DNA of 64,000 nucleotides from Coniella vitis (GCA_011317545.1 WUJK01000006.1:434001-498000); one strand, 5' to 3'. Counted from the stretch's first letter, positions 45,142-56,600 are shown. The notes: generated from the sequence alone by a model not told the origin. Numbers and translations: made by a program.

Positions 45142-48072
45142 ATGATGGAGCATAGCATCGAGTCTTTTCGGCATCAACAACCAGTCGCGGCTTTCGATAA
45201 CGCCAGTCTGTGGCACAATTTCCTCAACCTGACTTCTACCCACCTGGGCGTCAACGTCTCGAGATACACGCCGTCATTGGAGGATCTTGTGTGGGCCGGT
45301 CCAAGAATGGTCATGAAATTGGGCAAACTTGGCTCCTTCATGTCTGTTCCTGATGCCATCGACGGCTTCGGTCAACGAATGATCCCTGATGCGACTGCCT
45401 CCGACCTTTTTTCCTCAACCTCCGCGCTGTACGGGTCCGATACTCTGACCATCCGGGCTTCTGCTTCGGCAACTCCCTCAAGTCTGATAGATCAAGACAC
45501 TGCCACATTTCGATTCTCGATGGAAAGTTCAAAGGGCCTGGGTAGCGTTTTCAGCTACGCCACCAGCAAATGGGCGCTCTGTTGCATCGCCATGGCAGTC
45601 ATTTTGAACCGGACACATATCTTCGCGGCAACCAGGCGGCGTGTACGACTCCAATGGCCGGTCCGACTCGTAATCCGAATACTGCCTCTCATTCTCTTCT
45701 ACATACAGGCCCGGAGTCTACTACAATCTATTCAATGCCAGACCACACCCGACTTTGCGGAGTTGCGGTGGGGCAATGCTAGCAAGAGCTCGGATCTTAT
45801 GTTTTCTCAACCTAATGCTCTACTGCATGGTTTGAGCTCAACACTGTTATTTGGTGCGACGGATGAGGAGTCATGTTTGGCCGTCCGAATGATCCCAGCG
45901 GAGGATAACGATCCGCTTGACCTGAAAGGCTCCCTGTCACTATTATGGCCGCTTTTTGGTACTTTCTGTTTAAGCCAATTCCTCGAGACTATTTCTTGCG
46001 CTCTCCAGGGCAAACCAATGTCTGCCGAAACGGGAATGACGCTATTCGAGCACTCTCTTGCATTTGCTGAAGCAGACGCTGCAATCAGTAACCAACTTGG
46101 CTGGGGGGTTTTTGGCTCTGCTGCTAGCAATGGAACCTCCAAGGAAACTGTCGGTCTAAACGCCATCAGCCGATCCATGATTCTCAAGCGGGTTAACACT
46201 CCCTCAGAGGTACTATTGGTTGCCTTTCTTTCAACTATGAGCCATATGACCAGTCACCTATTGGGGTTGTTTGGAAAGCAGGCCAAATTTCGACTTGTCA
46301 GCACAGGTTTCTGGGCGCTGTGCTTTATGGGAAGCATCGTCTACAGCGCGGTCACGTTCTCCTTGGAAGATTCGACACGTCAGGGCCTGCTTCGGTATCC
46401 CACTGTTTGCATCATTGGCTTTATACCGCATGTCCTGGTCCTGGTCGGAATCGTCATCTGCTTATCAATCTATGGCCTTGCTTTGGTTCTGTCGGCTTTG
46501 GCCACATCTCCGACTACAGCACAAGGCGAAAGCCTGACGCTGAAACAACGCATAGCTTTTGCACACTCCAACATGCAAGCCAATCTGTCATTTTCCGACC
46601 TTAGAATTACAATGGAGATGGACTTTTATACAGCATTACTTCGCGCCGGATTTGGAGCCATCACAATGGCTACCGAGGCTGTTTACCTGAATGAAGACAG
46701 AGGGGTGACTCTGAGGCGCACAACGTGGTTGGAAGAAGAGCGTTACCATGAACTGCAAGAGTTGAAAATGAGCTGGATCAGTTCTGGGATACCGGGATCA
46801 CGGTACGATACGTCCGGTGTCATCGGCCTGGTACCGGTGAAAGATGGTCAGCTCAGAGCATCAAGCGGATATGCACGAGAGCGAGCAGCACAAAAGCTTT
46901 CGAGCTCTATCACTGGTGAGCGTCGTACAGTTAGAGACGGAATCGGCGCGGCAGAGAGAAGCAGTCGATGGTTGCTGGCGTTGGACTATCTGATGCACAT
47001 CAACAAACTGATGTTGACAGTTTGGGCCATGCTCATTTGTCGTCTTTTGTCCAAGATCGGCGTCCAAAATCCACCGAGATTGCTGAAGAAATGGTCAAGG
47101 CTACCAAAGTCTGGGAAACCCGAGGACCGTCGATCCAGGCGCGGCCCTTCATATGAGTCGGTGGTACAAGGCGCAGGCACTATTGGACTTGCGGAAATTA
47201 AGAGATCTGACAGAGTCGACGTGGAGCGAGAAGTCCGTCAACGATACGAGAGCCAAGACCAGCCCGAAGATGGCAGCACACGCGAACAATGGATAGATAG
47301 CAAGCTCTATCAATGGTGGCTCCATGGTGGTTGGTGGGGCAAGGCTGACACAAGCGGCGAATACGTGCCTGCTACCGAGGAGGAAGATCCTAATTTCGAC
47401 CTTACGAGTGTCATCTCGACTACAGAGTCTGTCTATTCTTCCGATGGCGAAAGAGACATTGGCGCCTGGGAAGACGTCGACAGCAACGATGATGGCCAGC
47501 GAACGCCAACTCAACGGTCGCCGTTTGCATCCAGAGAAAGCTCGCCCGTCATGGACACTCCCTTGCAGCCGGGCGATCTAGCAGCTCTCCTCAACCCTCG
47601 TAGCGCCGAAGACCGCGGCCAAGCACGCGTTCTCGCAGCTCACCTTGGCTCAGACCGCATCATGACGCGCGCCGAATACAAACGTTATGAACAGGCACAA
47701 CGCGTACAAATCCTGTTCCCCAACAGCCGTGCTCGCGCTCCGTCCAGGATGACACCCGAGGAGGAAGTCCAGGTTCTCGAACAGATCCTCATTGAACGAC
47801 GCACTGCCACTGCGTCTACTGATGGCGGAGCCAGCTCGTCTGGTGCTACAGGTGGCACATCCTCTTCGTGGGCAACTGGCGCAGCTGGAATGGGCCCGGA
47901 CGGTCCTCAGTGTGTGGTCTGTCAGAGCTCGCCGCGTACCGTCATTGTCTGGCCATGTCGGTGCCTCAGTCTTTGCGACGACTGTCGGGTTTCGCTCGCT
48001 CTCAACAACTACGACAAGTGCGTCTGTTGTAGGAGGGAGGTCATCAGCTTCAGCCGTATCTATGTGCCCTGA
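45142..48072 (+). CDS. Multi-pass membrane RING ubiquitin ligase, Asi1/Asi3-like
   Basis: An intronless protein of 976 residues. At least five or six hydrophobic segments lie between about residues 144 and 460 (WALCCIAMAVIL, VIRILPLILFYIQ, LLWPLFGTFCLSQFL, VLLVAFLSTMSHMTSHLLGL, GFWALCFMGSIVYSAVTF, VCIIGFIPHVLVLVGIVICL). A long Ser/Arg/Glu-rich cytoplasmic or nucleoplasmic region follows, and a C-terminal RING at about 928-970: CVVCQSSPRTVIVWPCRCLS, LCDDCR and CVCC. Domain order matches the Asi1/Asi3 ligases of the yeast inner nuclear membrane, which act in membrane protein quality control. The position usually held by His is Cys here (PCRC). The first residues are MMEH, so the start could be either Met. 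Localisation is inferred from the family. Confidence 0.82.
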   Translation: MMEHSIESFRHQQPVAAFDNASLWHNFLNLTSTHLGVNVSRYTPSLEDLVWAGPRMVMKLGKLGSFMSVPDAIDGFGQRMIPDATASDLFSSTSALYGSDTLTIRASASATPSSLIDQDTATFRFSMESSKGLGSVFSYATSKWALCCIAMAVILNRTHIFAATRRRVRLQWPVRLVIRILPLILFYIQARSLLQSIQCQTTPDFAELRWGNASKSSDLMFSQPNALLHGLSSTLLFGATDEESCLAVRMIPAEDNDPLDLKGSLSLLWPLFGTFCLSQFLETISCALQGKPMSAETGMTLFEHSLAFAEADAAISNQLGWGVFGSAASNGTSKETVGLNAISRSMILKRVNTPSEVLLVAFLSTMSHMTSHLLGLFGKQAKFRLVSTGFWALCFMGSIVYSAVTFSLEDSTRQGLLRYPTVCIIGFIPHVLVLVGIVICLSIYGLALVLSALATSPTTAQGESLTLKQRIAFAHSNMQANLSFSDLRITMEMDFYTALLRAGFGAITMATEAVYLNEDRGVTLRRTTWLEEERYHELQELKMSWISSGIPGSRYDTSGVIGLVPVKDGQLRASSGYARERAAQKLSSSITGERRTVRDGIGAAERSSRWLLALDYLMHINKLMLTVWAMLICRLLSKIGVQNPPRLLKKWSRLPKSGKPEDRRSRRGPSYESVVQGAGTIGLAEIKRSDRVDVEREVRQRYESQDQPEDGSTREQWIDSKLYQWWLHGGWWGKADTSGEYVPATEEEDPNFDLTSVISTTESVYSSDGERDIGAWEDVDSNDDGQRTPTQRSPFASRESSPVMDTPLQPGDLAALLNPRSAEDRGQARVLAAHLGSDRIMTRAEYKRYEQAQRVQILFPNSRARAPSRMTPEEEVQVLEQILIERRTATASTDGGASSSGATGGTSSSWATGAAGMGPDGPQCVVCQSSPRTVIVWPCRCLSLCDDCRVSLALNNYDKCVCCRREVISFSRIYVP

Positions 48073-48374
48073 TGCTGGCTATCGTGGCATCAAGACAGGA
48101 AGCGCATCCACACATAACCTCATAGTAATGTATATAATACATGGCAAACTTAGTTGCCACGATGGGCACGGTGGGCGTAGGGGCGCTCTTTTTCATAACG
48201 AGTTTTGTAACAAGGTATTCACAGGACATAATAAATGCAACACTCGAATATACTTAGTTTGCTTCCGGCTCATTCACATATGCGTGGTTTAACATTATTG
48301 CAATCTCGGGATAGGCGAACAACTGAATTTCGATGGGACGTCTGATACAGTACGAATATTTGAGTTTTCCTTTG
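48073..48374. terminator. Convergent 3' region of the RING ligase gene and SEN34
   Basis: 302 bp, AT-rich, between two stop codons, with a TATATAATACATGG stretch near 48130. Presumed polyadenylation region for both genes. Confidence 0.4.
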
Positions 48375-49343
48375 CTACATGGCTGCCCATTCAATCGTGA
48401 AGGCCCTGACAAGGTCTTTGCTTATAGCTTGATCTGTGGGATCCGAGGGTGCCTCACCACCAATCAAGAAGCCCTTCTTGACACCAGTACCCAAGCGACC
48501 GCCCGTAACAAGGTCCAAGACTGTGATTTCTTCATCCCACTCATAACTTGTGGCCATAAAGTGAGCATGGTAGCGAAAGGGATCACCAGGATATACGCTA
48601 TAGTCAGCACCAAACCGAATACCGGGCGTTATGTAGTAACTCTGAGAATTCAGATGCTTATACAGCGGGTAAGCACGTGGGATCTTGATAGCAACTGCAT
48701 CAGCTTGTAGATTTGCGAGGGCATCGACGCTAGTCGTCGGCGTGATGTGGCGGCCTAGCGTATCTACTCCTGTCGGAGCCAGGCGTGATTTGCTGGATAG
48801 CGAAGACGATGAGAACAAAGAGTCTTCTGCATCAAAGACTGACACTTCATCCTCAACAGCTGTCGGGACTGAGCTCGGCACGCGTTCTGCTTCAGACTTT
48901 GATATTGCAGGGCTAGAGGCTGGCGCAGCAGAGGTCTTTTGTTTCTTAGCAGCTTTCTTCGCCAGATTCTCAGCCTTGAGTTTCTCCCCAATTTTTGCGA
49001 GCTCTGCCTTCTCCTCGTCTGCAGCTCGCTGGAAGAAGCGTCGCTTCGTCTTGAGCGACTGCAGATACGCCTGCCTCGTGGACGTGTCCATGGTCGAGAG
49101 CTGCTTCAGATGCGAGGTGGCGTCATCAACGACAAAGGCAGCACCCTTGTCGACCAGGAGCTTAGCTTCCTCGGCAATCAGCTCGATCGGCAGGCCGGAA
49201 AAGACATTTTGGTTTGGGTTCTGCGGCGTGGTGCCAACAAATACGGCGCAAATACAGTGCTCGCGGCGCAGGGTCGCAACGTCCTTAACCTCGAAGACAA
49301 GGTACCGACCGCCCACCTTGGAAATGCGGATGAGCTCCGACAT
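48375..49343 (-). CDS. SEN34: tRNA-splicing endonuclease catalytic subunit Sen34
   Basis: Cuts the 3' splice site of intron-containing pre-tRNAs in the Sen2-Sen34-Sen15-Sen54 complex. An intronless 322-residue protein. The N-terminal domain starts MSELIRISKVGGRYLVFEVK and includes GLPIELIAEEAKLLVDKGAA; a charged, Lys/Ala-rich then Ser-rich linker spans about 100-200; the C-terminal nuclease fold has YPLYKHLNSQSYYITPGIRF, GADYSVYPGDPFRYHAHFMA and GGRLGTGVKKGFLIGG. The catalytic triad is present: Tyr251, His259 (or 261) and Lys289/290. Length is close to yeast Sen34 (275 aa) plus the linker. Stop-to-stop distance to the convergent RING gene is about 300 bp. Confidence 0.93.
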   Translation of the reverse strand: MSELIRISKVGGRYLVFEVKDVATLRREHCICAVFVGTTPQNPNQNVFSGLPIELIAEEAKLLVDKGAAFVVDDATSHLKQLSTMDTSTRQAYLQSLKTKRRFFQRAADEEKAELAKIGEKLKAENLAKKAAKKQKTSAAPASSPAISKSEAERVPSSVPTAVEDEVSVFDAEDSLFSSSSLSSKSRLAPTGVDTLGRHITPTTSVDALANLQADAVAIKIPRAYPLYKHLNSQSYYITPGIRFGADYSVYPGDPFRYHAHFMATSYEWDEEITVLDLVTGGRLGTGVKKGFLIGGEAPSDPTDQAISKDLVRAFTIEWAAM

Positions 49344-49872
49344 GGCGAGGATTAGGCTTGGCAGAAAGTAGTATTCTATTGTACACCGTTAGTATCTGAC
49401 GGATGAAGGACGACTGGGGCATTTGGGTGGATTGAGATGCGAAAGGTATGGCTGGAGTCATAAGTTTTGACACAATTATTTCTCGTCACTGATATATCTC
49501 AGGGGATTGACAGATTATAAAAGTTGTTTGAATCATTCGGAGCCACCGTGATCTGAAGGGAGAACAATGAAAAAGGAACTGAACTTACTTGTATTGTTGC
49601 GATGCGTTGCACCTTGGGAAGACCTGAAGGTGAAAATTTCGTCCAGGCAGATTTTAAAGTCGGGATGCTGTGGATGCGGGTTGAGAAGAAGGGTTAGGGT
49701 TAAGAAATATCCACTTCCAACCTGCAACCCGTCCACTATCTACTGCTGCAAGAAAATACCCATGAATACGAGCAGAGCAGCTGGCACCAAAAGGATTGCA
49801 GTTGTCTGTAAATTCGCATCCCCGGTTTGAAGGCTGTATGGGGGAAGACAGGGGTCGAGCGTCCAGTGGTCA
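49344..49872. promoter_or_regulatory. Upstream region of SEN34, 3' of ELP4
   Basis: 529 bp. Contains GGGTTAGGGTTA at 49691-49702, a two-unit telomere-type sequence about 350 bp upstream of SEN34. No gene. Confidence 0.5.
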
Positions 49873-51099
49873 TCAAAAATCGATTCCATCCTTAACAGTA
49901 CTTGCGGGTGATTTCTCCTTGTGATCCTCCTCTTCCATTGGAGGCAGGACGTACGGCTGAATGAAGAGGCCCTTGCTGCTGCTCAAGTGGAAAGAGAGGT
50001 CTTCTCTGAAGTGGTTGTTTTCTGTCCCACCACCCCCTTTTTCGTGAAGAACAGGTAGACTATGGACTCTCAGGATGCCTTGGCTTTGGTCTTGGGTCTT
50101 GGATGTGTTTCCGGATGGTGTAGAGGCACCGCCAAGCTTTGGTGGCAGTGGAATCATTTCGAGCACGCCGTCTGAGAGGAGTTCGATCCATCTCACCGCA
50201 CCGTTGTGCCTTGGGAACAACGTCACGTTAAGTGTGAGTAGAGCCGTTGTTTGCCCAGGATATTGACGCAAGAGGGATCTGAGGCCGTGCAGAAACTGGA
50301 GGATCTCGGCTGGCTGGCACGCATCCGGTGCGTATAAAGTGGGTGTAAGAAGACTGGGAACAACGATTCGGTGAACCATGGACGGACGCGAGGCTCGCAG
50401 GGAATTTTGCAGGTTCTGGAGAAACACCTTGAAAGCAGAGGGTGCTGGCTTAGACTCAAAAGCAAGGCTGGGTGGTTCAGACGCCGGGGTCGCAGACATG
50501 GCTCCTGTGACGGAGGCTGAAGCCAATTTCTTGGTTAGGTCGAATGCGTGGCAGAATATTGCCTTTGAATCATCCTCTACGTTTTATCATCAGTCACTGG
50601 AACCAATCCTCGCAATGTTGTGTTGTTGCGTTCACAATATTTGGCACGCACCCTTTGGCCCGGCTGCAGGAGCGTTCCTGCTGGCAAGGCCCTCGTATCT
50701 CCAGGCAATCTTCATCTTGTCATCAGGCTGCGATGAGGATTTGGCAGGCGTGATGTTCTGCTTGGTAGACACGGCTGGTAGCTCGTGCTTCCATGCTGGT
50801 GAATAGCCCAAGACATGCACCTGGTGGCCTTGCACAAGACCTTCGGCAGCATAGTATTTCAGAAGAGTCCCCGAGAAGTCGGTTGTTCCATGTTCCTCAA
50901 CCAAGAGCGAAGAGCCAAGGGGAAGACCAGCATGGCCAGCCAATATGCCGTCTAGCGATGCGGTGCCCGTTGAAGTTGTCGTGCGGCCATCAAGAGGTGA
51001 AGGTCGCAAGCCTGGGGACAATTGTGCCCCGGATCGAGCCTGCGCAGTCTGCGACGACGAAGATGCAGAGATCACTGCATTTCTCTTGCGAAAAGACAT
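49873..51099 (-). CDS. ELP4: Elongator complex subunit Elp4
   Basis: Part of the Elp4-Elp5-Elp6 hexamer needed for wobble-uridine modification of tRNA. Two minus-strand exons, 50652-51099 and 49873-50576, give 383 residues. The junction uses a GTGCGT donor: the alternative GTGAAC donor meets a stop, so GTGCGT is preferred. MSFRKRNAVISASSSS is the usual Elp4 opening, then PSPLDGRTTTSTGTASLDGI, LAGHAGLPLGSSLLVEEHGT and FSGTLLKYYAAEGLVQGHQV, a RecA-like fold without a proper Walker A as in the family. MKIAWRYEGL, FCHAFDLTKKL and MVHRIVVPSLLTPTLY follow. It is divergent from RPB8 with 367 bp between starts. Confidence 0.92.
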
Positions 51100-51466
51100 T
51101 GTGACTTTAACAAATATCTGCCATGGAGTGACGAAGATCTTGAGGGGGGATTATGTACCGAAGCCTTGCCGCACAATACTATAGTACGCCTCAGGACCGG
51201 GACCCCTCCAAAATTTAGGCGGTCACTGCTGATTCTGCCAGGCCCGGACCCAGCTGCTGCCCGCCTGCCGGGAGGACTGTGAAAGCGCAGGGCGGTTTCT
51301 AGAACGGAAGTTTTCGACGCGCCCTCAGCTTCTAAATCACTTTACCTTATTTTGCACCGGACAGCCAAACAGGCGACCAATATACACCATACACCATAGT
51401 GATCTATACATTTCACAAATCACCCACCCAATACCTTGACTTATTGCTCAACTCTTCATTTTCGAA
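51100..51466. promoter_or_regulatory. Divergent promoter of ELP4 and RPB8
   Basis: 367 bp between two start codons. The RPB8 side (51340-51466) is rich in C/A/T with CACCATACACCATAG and CCCACCCA stretches. No coding sequence. Confidence 0.6.
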
Positions 51467-51969
51467 ATGGCCGACTCCACCAACGATGCCGTCCTCTACG
51501 AGGAACCATTCGTCATCACGGCCAAGGACCACAAGAAGTACGACCGCGCCGCGCGCCTGACTGCCATTTCTCACGACAACCTTACCAAGCTCGAGCTCGA
51601 CATCAACACCGAACTGCTACCCATTTCCCCTGACGAAAACATCGAGGTCTGTGTCGCATCAACCTTGAGTCTGGACGGCTCTGCCGATGAGGAGAGAGGC
51701 TGGCGCGACGTCGCAAAAGGTGGCGTCCAGACACTGGCTGATGGATACGACTATGTCTGCCACGGCAAGGTCTACAAGTTCGAGGACGGCAAGGCGGCTA
51801 AGACCCTGTAAGCTGCGCTGCATTCACATTAGCGAATCATAACAGCTGACATAGAGCCAACAGCAAAGTCTATGCCTCGTTCGGTGGCCTGTTGATGGCC
51901 TTGGAGGGCCCTGATGCAAAGCTGACTCCGTTGCGTGTGGACAATGTCTATCTCTTGATCAAGACTTAG
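51467..51969 (+). CDS. RPB8: RNA polymerase I, II and III shared subunit Rpb8 (RPABC3)
   Basis: Small common subunit of the three nuclear RNA polymerases. Two exons, 51467-51807 and 51864-51969 (donor GTAAGC, acceptor ACAG), 148 residues, near yeast Rpb8 (146). It reads VLYEEPFVITAKDHKKYDRA, ARLTAISHDNLTKLELDINT, ELLPISPDENIEVCVASTLS, then after an acidic/Gly loop GGVQTLADGYDYVCHGKVYK and KVYASFGGLLMALEGPDAKL, ending DNVYLLIKT. This is the OB-like single-chain beta barrel of the family, complete. The start is the first ATG, in AAATGGCC context. Confidence 0.96.
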
Positions 51970-52207
51970 AAGGTCTTGGAGGAGGTGGGCGCAAATGCAC
52001 CACGTCTATCCTAATTTCAGCAAGCCTGGGCACTGAGTACGCAAATCATCACGCTTGGGTAGACAGAATGCGCCACTAATGTCTCTAGAATTTAGGTGTT
52101 TGTTCTAATAAACCAATCCGCTTCTAAATTGTACCCAAGCCAGAAACCCGAATTATATCTGCTTCGCAGCCTCGATATTAACCACGTCATACGTCTCTCT
52201 GGGAGCC

Positions 52208-53603
52208 TCAGTCATCATCTGCAAAACTTCCTGGGAAAGGCATCTTTCTACGAAGCCGTGTCTCGATCTCGTCGAAGTCAGGCTCGTTCTCGGGGGTCAG
52301 GATGTTCATGCGAATGAAAAAGTCAAGAATTATGACGGCACAGTTTGGCTTCCACCGGCCTGCCGCAAGCTGCTCTCTGACCTCGTTCACTGTGCAGAGA
52401 CTGAACGATTCGACTTCTCCATCGTTTGGGGCCGGAATTACATCATCAGGTAGCTCCACATCATATACCCATTGGCATTCAGGGTAGATATACCCCTCAT
52501 CAATACCAGATGGTTGTTCAGTCATGTATATGTACCTGATGGTGCCTGCCAACTTGGCATGATCGCGAATTATGTATTCGGGCAGACTGGCTTCTTCCTC
52601 GGCCTCGCGAATAACGCATTCGAACGGTTCCTCACCTGTCATCAGGCCACCAGCCACCGTGCTGTCGAACATACCGGGCCAGGCATTCTTGAGCTTGGAC
52701 CGTTTCGGCACCCAAAGCTTGATGCCATGTGGTGCTGAGGGACACTGGACATACGCAATGAGGTGTATACCGTATCGCATAAACCCAAAGAGACCCATTG
52801 AGGACCGCTCCATGCTGAAAAGCAGCTCTCCGTTGCGGCCATATATGGGCCACAGCTCGTTCCGCCAGTTCCTAAGGATACCAAAGACGCGATGTGTGCG
52901 CAGATGATGCGTCGTCGCCGCCACAAGCTCAGTACGGGTTCGTTCCGTGGTCGGCTTGTGGAACATCTTGATTGTTCTGTCATAGGGATGGAAGACAATC
53001 TCGCCGCGAATGCTTGCTGGAACCTTTTTAATCTCTTCGAATACACTGCTCAGCATGTATCCAATTGGGAATGTCCCCATTTCATCTTCCCAAACCAGAG
53101 TATACAATTCGCTCATTTTCTTGGCGTATCTCTCGGGTTCTCTGTCAGCCAGTGGAAAGCTACAAAAACAACAACAACATCAGTCTCGGGCAACGAGAGA
53201 AGGCTAAGCCATGTGGGTCGGGGCGCAAAGTAGGCTGCAGCAGATGCGTAGCAGCCTCTGAGCAAGCAGCACCGGGGGAGATGTGCGCAGTGCTTTTTTT
53301 TCTTCGTTTTTCTCTTTGTCTTTTTCCTGGCTCAAGGGGGGGTTGCTTTTCCCCTAATCCTATTCGACCCCTTACTTCCGGGGTTGCACAAACACGCTGG
53401 CCGACTTGAGAGCCGACCGGTGCCGTCTCCCGCATGAGGACAAAATCAGGTGAACGTGCATGTTGGTGCCATGCATGCCATGCCATTCCCCCATGGATCT
53501 GAAGTCTATCTCCGTGTCTGAGCAAGACTTACCCGTCGCAAATGTCCAGCAAATCCTTGCTGGTAAGGCGGCTCTGCACTGGCATTCCTCGTGCGCCAGT
53601 CAT
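52208..53603 (-). CDS. Nudix hydrolase with N-terminal DUF4743 domain
   Basis: Two minus-strand exons joined in phase 2: about 53533-53603 (MTGARGMPVQSRLTSKDLLD) and 52208-53159 (after the intron: FPLADREPERYAKKMSELYT), 340 residues. The intron is long for this window (373 bp) and contains T- and C-rich runs. Residues 1-120 fit DUF4743, the domain fused to Nudix in proteins related to plant/fungal Tpk-associated hydrolases. The Nudix box is GGLMTGEEPFECVIREAEEE followed by ASLP: all acidic positions are present, with Ser where Gly is usual. Fungal relatives have been linked to oxidised thiamine diphosphate damage control; substrate here is inferred only. The frame is open upstream to 53744, so an earlier Met is possible. 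Confidence 0.85.
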
Positions 53604-56600
53604 ATCTGTCTTGGTAACAAAGTCACAAATTTGGAGTCTTCTCGTTTCTGGAGGGATGATGGTGTTGGGATTAGTGCGGTATGTTGCCGTGGGATGCTCG
53701 CAGTCAGTTACAGGAAAGAGAAGAGAGGTGGGAGGCCAGGCCAAAGGTCCATTGGAACAGCCTTCTGGCAGCAGGACAGTAATCTTATAGTCAAGGCCAT
53801 GGACGGGCCCGCAGCTACAGCCTTGACATTATTAATCTGACGGTGGTACGCTTGCTGTTCACGTACGACGCGCCTCTGATTGCCGGGCAGCTAGCAGGCC
53901 AGCTCTCTGAGTTATGAAGCCTGCCTCTGGTTTCCATTGCCCACAGCCGTACGCAAACTCTTGTGTGATATATCGTTCAAATCTCTTGTGTGGGCCTTTG
54001 ACCTGCCAAACTAGACAAGGCAGCATTGCGTTGAAGCGAGCAGAGCGCGTCTCGAACATTGTGCCCCTCAAAGTTAGCGTCCCATCGCGAGCAAGTAGCT
54101 ACAGTACATGCGGAGACCGGGGGTGGGATCTAGGTCTTCCCAGATCTCATATGACACGTGCATATCTCCACAGCACTGGATCCACAATACGAGCACATGT
54201 TCACAGCTACATGTGGACTTCGGGTCCTACGCCGTATTGTCAAGTTATGTGCGGACTAATGGACAAAAGGCAAAGAAGGGGGGGGCGGGGAGCGTGCTTG
54301 TCTGTCGTCCGGAATTACGCTCGGTAAGCGGTTACTCAATCTCTGCAGAGCAGGATCTACAAAACAGACAACGCAGCCAGCAGCAGCAACAGCAACCACA
54401 ACAACGACACCAGGAACATCAACAGCCTTACAACCAGTATTCCACCAAGCGTCACATGCATGGGTCAAGCCCCGTTGTTCCAAGGTACACGAGTGGAAGA
54501 GTCGAGGCGCACCTGCCGTGCTGGCGAGAGGTGGTGCAACGGCCCTTGTCGCACACACATGCACGCACGCACGCGCGCGCGCAAGGTTTGCTGATAATGT
54601 TACAAAATCTCACAATTTTCACCACGCACAGGTACCAAGGATAGTATGTAGCATGGCTGGAGATCCCATGTACCGTCATTGTCCGGCTTTTGTATATATA
54701 AAAAAAAAAAAAAAATTAGTGAGCCCGAAGTCGGCGGTTCTATTCTCTTTGTATCCCTTCTGTCGCGGAGTCGCAGGAAGTATGGTGAGAGCTTAGTACG
54801 GGACCTTGCTATTGTTGAAGGCTTGAAGTGATTCCAAAAACCTGACTTTGAGCCCCTGGGCGCCCATGCTGCCCAGCCAATGGGTAAGATCGGTCTTTGA
54901 CGACCGAAGCTTGTGCCCTAAGTGGTTACTGTAGCCGTGCCTGGCTGAGAACGCCAAGAAGTCGTGTCACCTTTTGGAGAAGCATATACTATAATTCGCC
55001 TGAAGTGGTCTACAGAACTCTTTGCGTACATGTACAGAGCCCAAGCAGGAGACATAAGCCCTGGAACAGTCCCTGAGGAGAAAAGAAGAAGAAAAAAGGG
55101 CCAAGAGTCGAGCCTACATAGTACCATAGTACTAGTAGTGCAGATCATCTCTTTTGTGTACTGGACTGTGTGTTGCTTGCTTTACGCTATTCCACAATTT
55201 TCAGTCGCCCAATCTAATACATAGTATGATATTGTGATGAGGTCTAGGGAACATACATACGCAAGCTGCTCAGATTGGTAAATTGAATTGTGCAGAGTGC
55301 CATTCATCATTCGTATTAAGTTCGGGGGCCGACTTTGGGTCTTGCTCAAGTACATGGTAATGTTGGTCAAGTTTGCATTGGAATAAAATAACGCTTTCTT
55401 CCGCCTACTATACATTAGCCTAGAGGAAAAAGCATACTTTGCGAAGGTGAGATGTCAGTGAGAAGTGACAGGACTCCCAGGTCCACTTTGCAGCCCTGTG
55501 TGACTTGACGGAATATTATGCGCTGCAAATCGATTTTTTTCTTCTTATGCCCTTTGCCGTCTTCAGATTGGTGTGAGACATTTGTAGATGTTATCTTTCC
55601 CCGTGATCCAGAGAATACCGAGGGAAGCAGTCGTACTTGCCTTGAGAGGGAGTTGTGGTGATGATAGGGATAAATAGGGTCACTGTGTGAACGATGGGGT
55701 TAAGTGTTTTATACACTGTACATTCCGGTACTTGTGTGTACATGCAAGTCCCTATTAGTAGCTAACAGGCACCACGGAAGGTACTTGTGGGCGACCGTGC
55801 GGATATAAACAACAGGAGGTGGTATCATCCAGTAGTATCTCTAGCGCACCAAGTCGGCGGTCTGGAATATACTAATCCTTGTACTTGTTGTTCCCGATTC
55901 CATGAATCCCTCAATGTCACGCGATAATATCCCTCAATGTATGCACGATATCCCGGCGGTCGTTTGGAGAGCTTTCCAGGAAAGAGCGATGGACGTCTGT
56001 TGTTGGCGTCACTTCCCCCCCCCCAGGTTCCAGCGTCTTCTAGAAAAGGACTAGCGGCTTCCAGGCTCCTCGACGCTTTCCTAGCCGCGGTACCTTCTGC
56101 CCTTGCAATATCATGGAATGAATGCTCGCAACAAAGCATTGGCATCATCATCGTTCAACAAATGCTTGATGATGCCGTATCCTTCAAAACCTCATCCCAA
56201 GGTCAAACAACTATAAAAATTCAGGAAAGTATTTCTGGTTTTCCACGTATTGACAAAGCTCGGGCGGTACAACCACGACAAGCTTCCTGGCGCACCTGAT
56301 CTACAAACGCAACGATACAACACGACCACACGGCACACCTCTCAAGCCATTGGCCAAAGGGCGCCCCCAGTCACACAACCCTAAACTCGCTCTAGTCTTA
56401 CCTCGAACACTATCATCATCATCATCATCATAACTATCATCATCGATAGTGCCGCCAACTGCCGAAGCATTGCAACAGAGCCGCTACTCTTACACGGCAT
56501 TAGCACCCAATCCTCCTTCACCGACCTCAACCAAGGCACAACCTCGAAAACTCACCAGAATCGAGGCAAAGAAGGCACACACAGACACACAGCAGGCCCT

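Noticed and set aside
49691..49702. Telomere-type repeat as a sign of a chromosome end
   Set aside because: Only two units, flanked on both sides by single-copy housekeeping genes.
54108..54644. 178-codon plus-strand frame with Gln-rich segment
   Set aside because: Composition reflects CAG/CAA and ACGC simple repeats; no conserved motif and no plausible exon partners.
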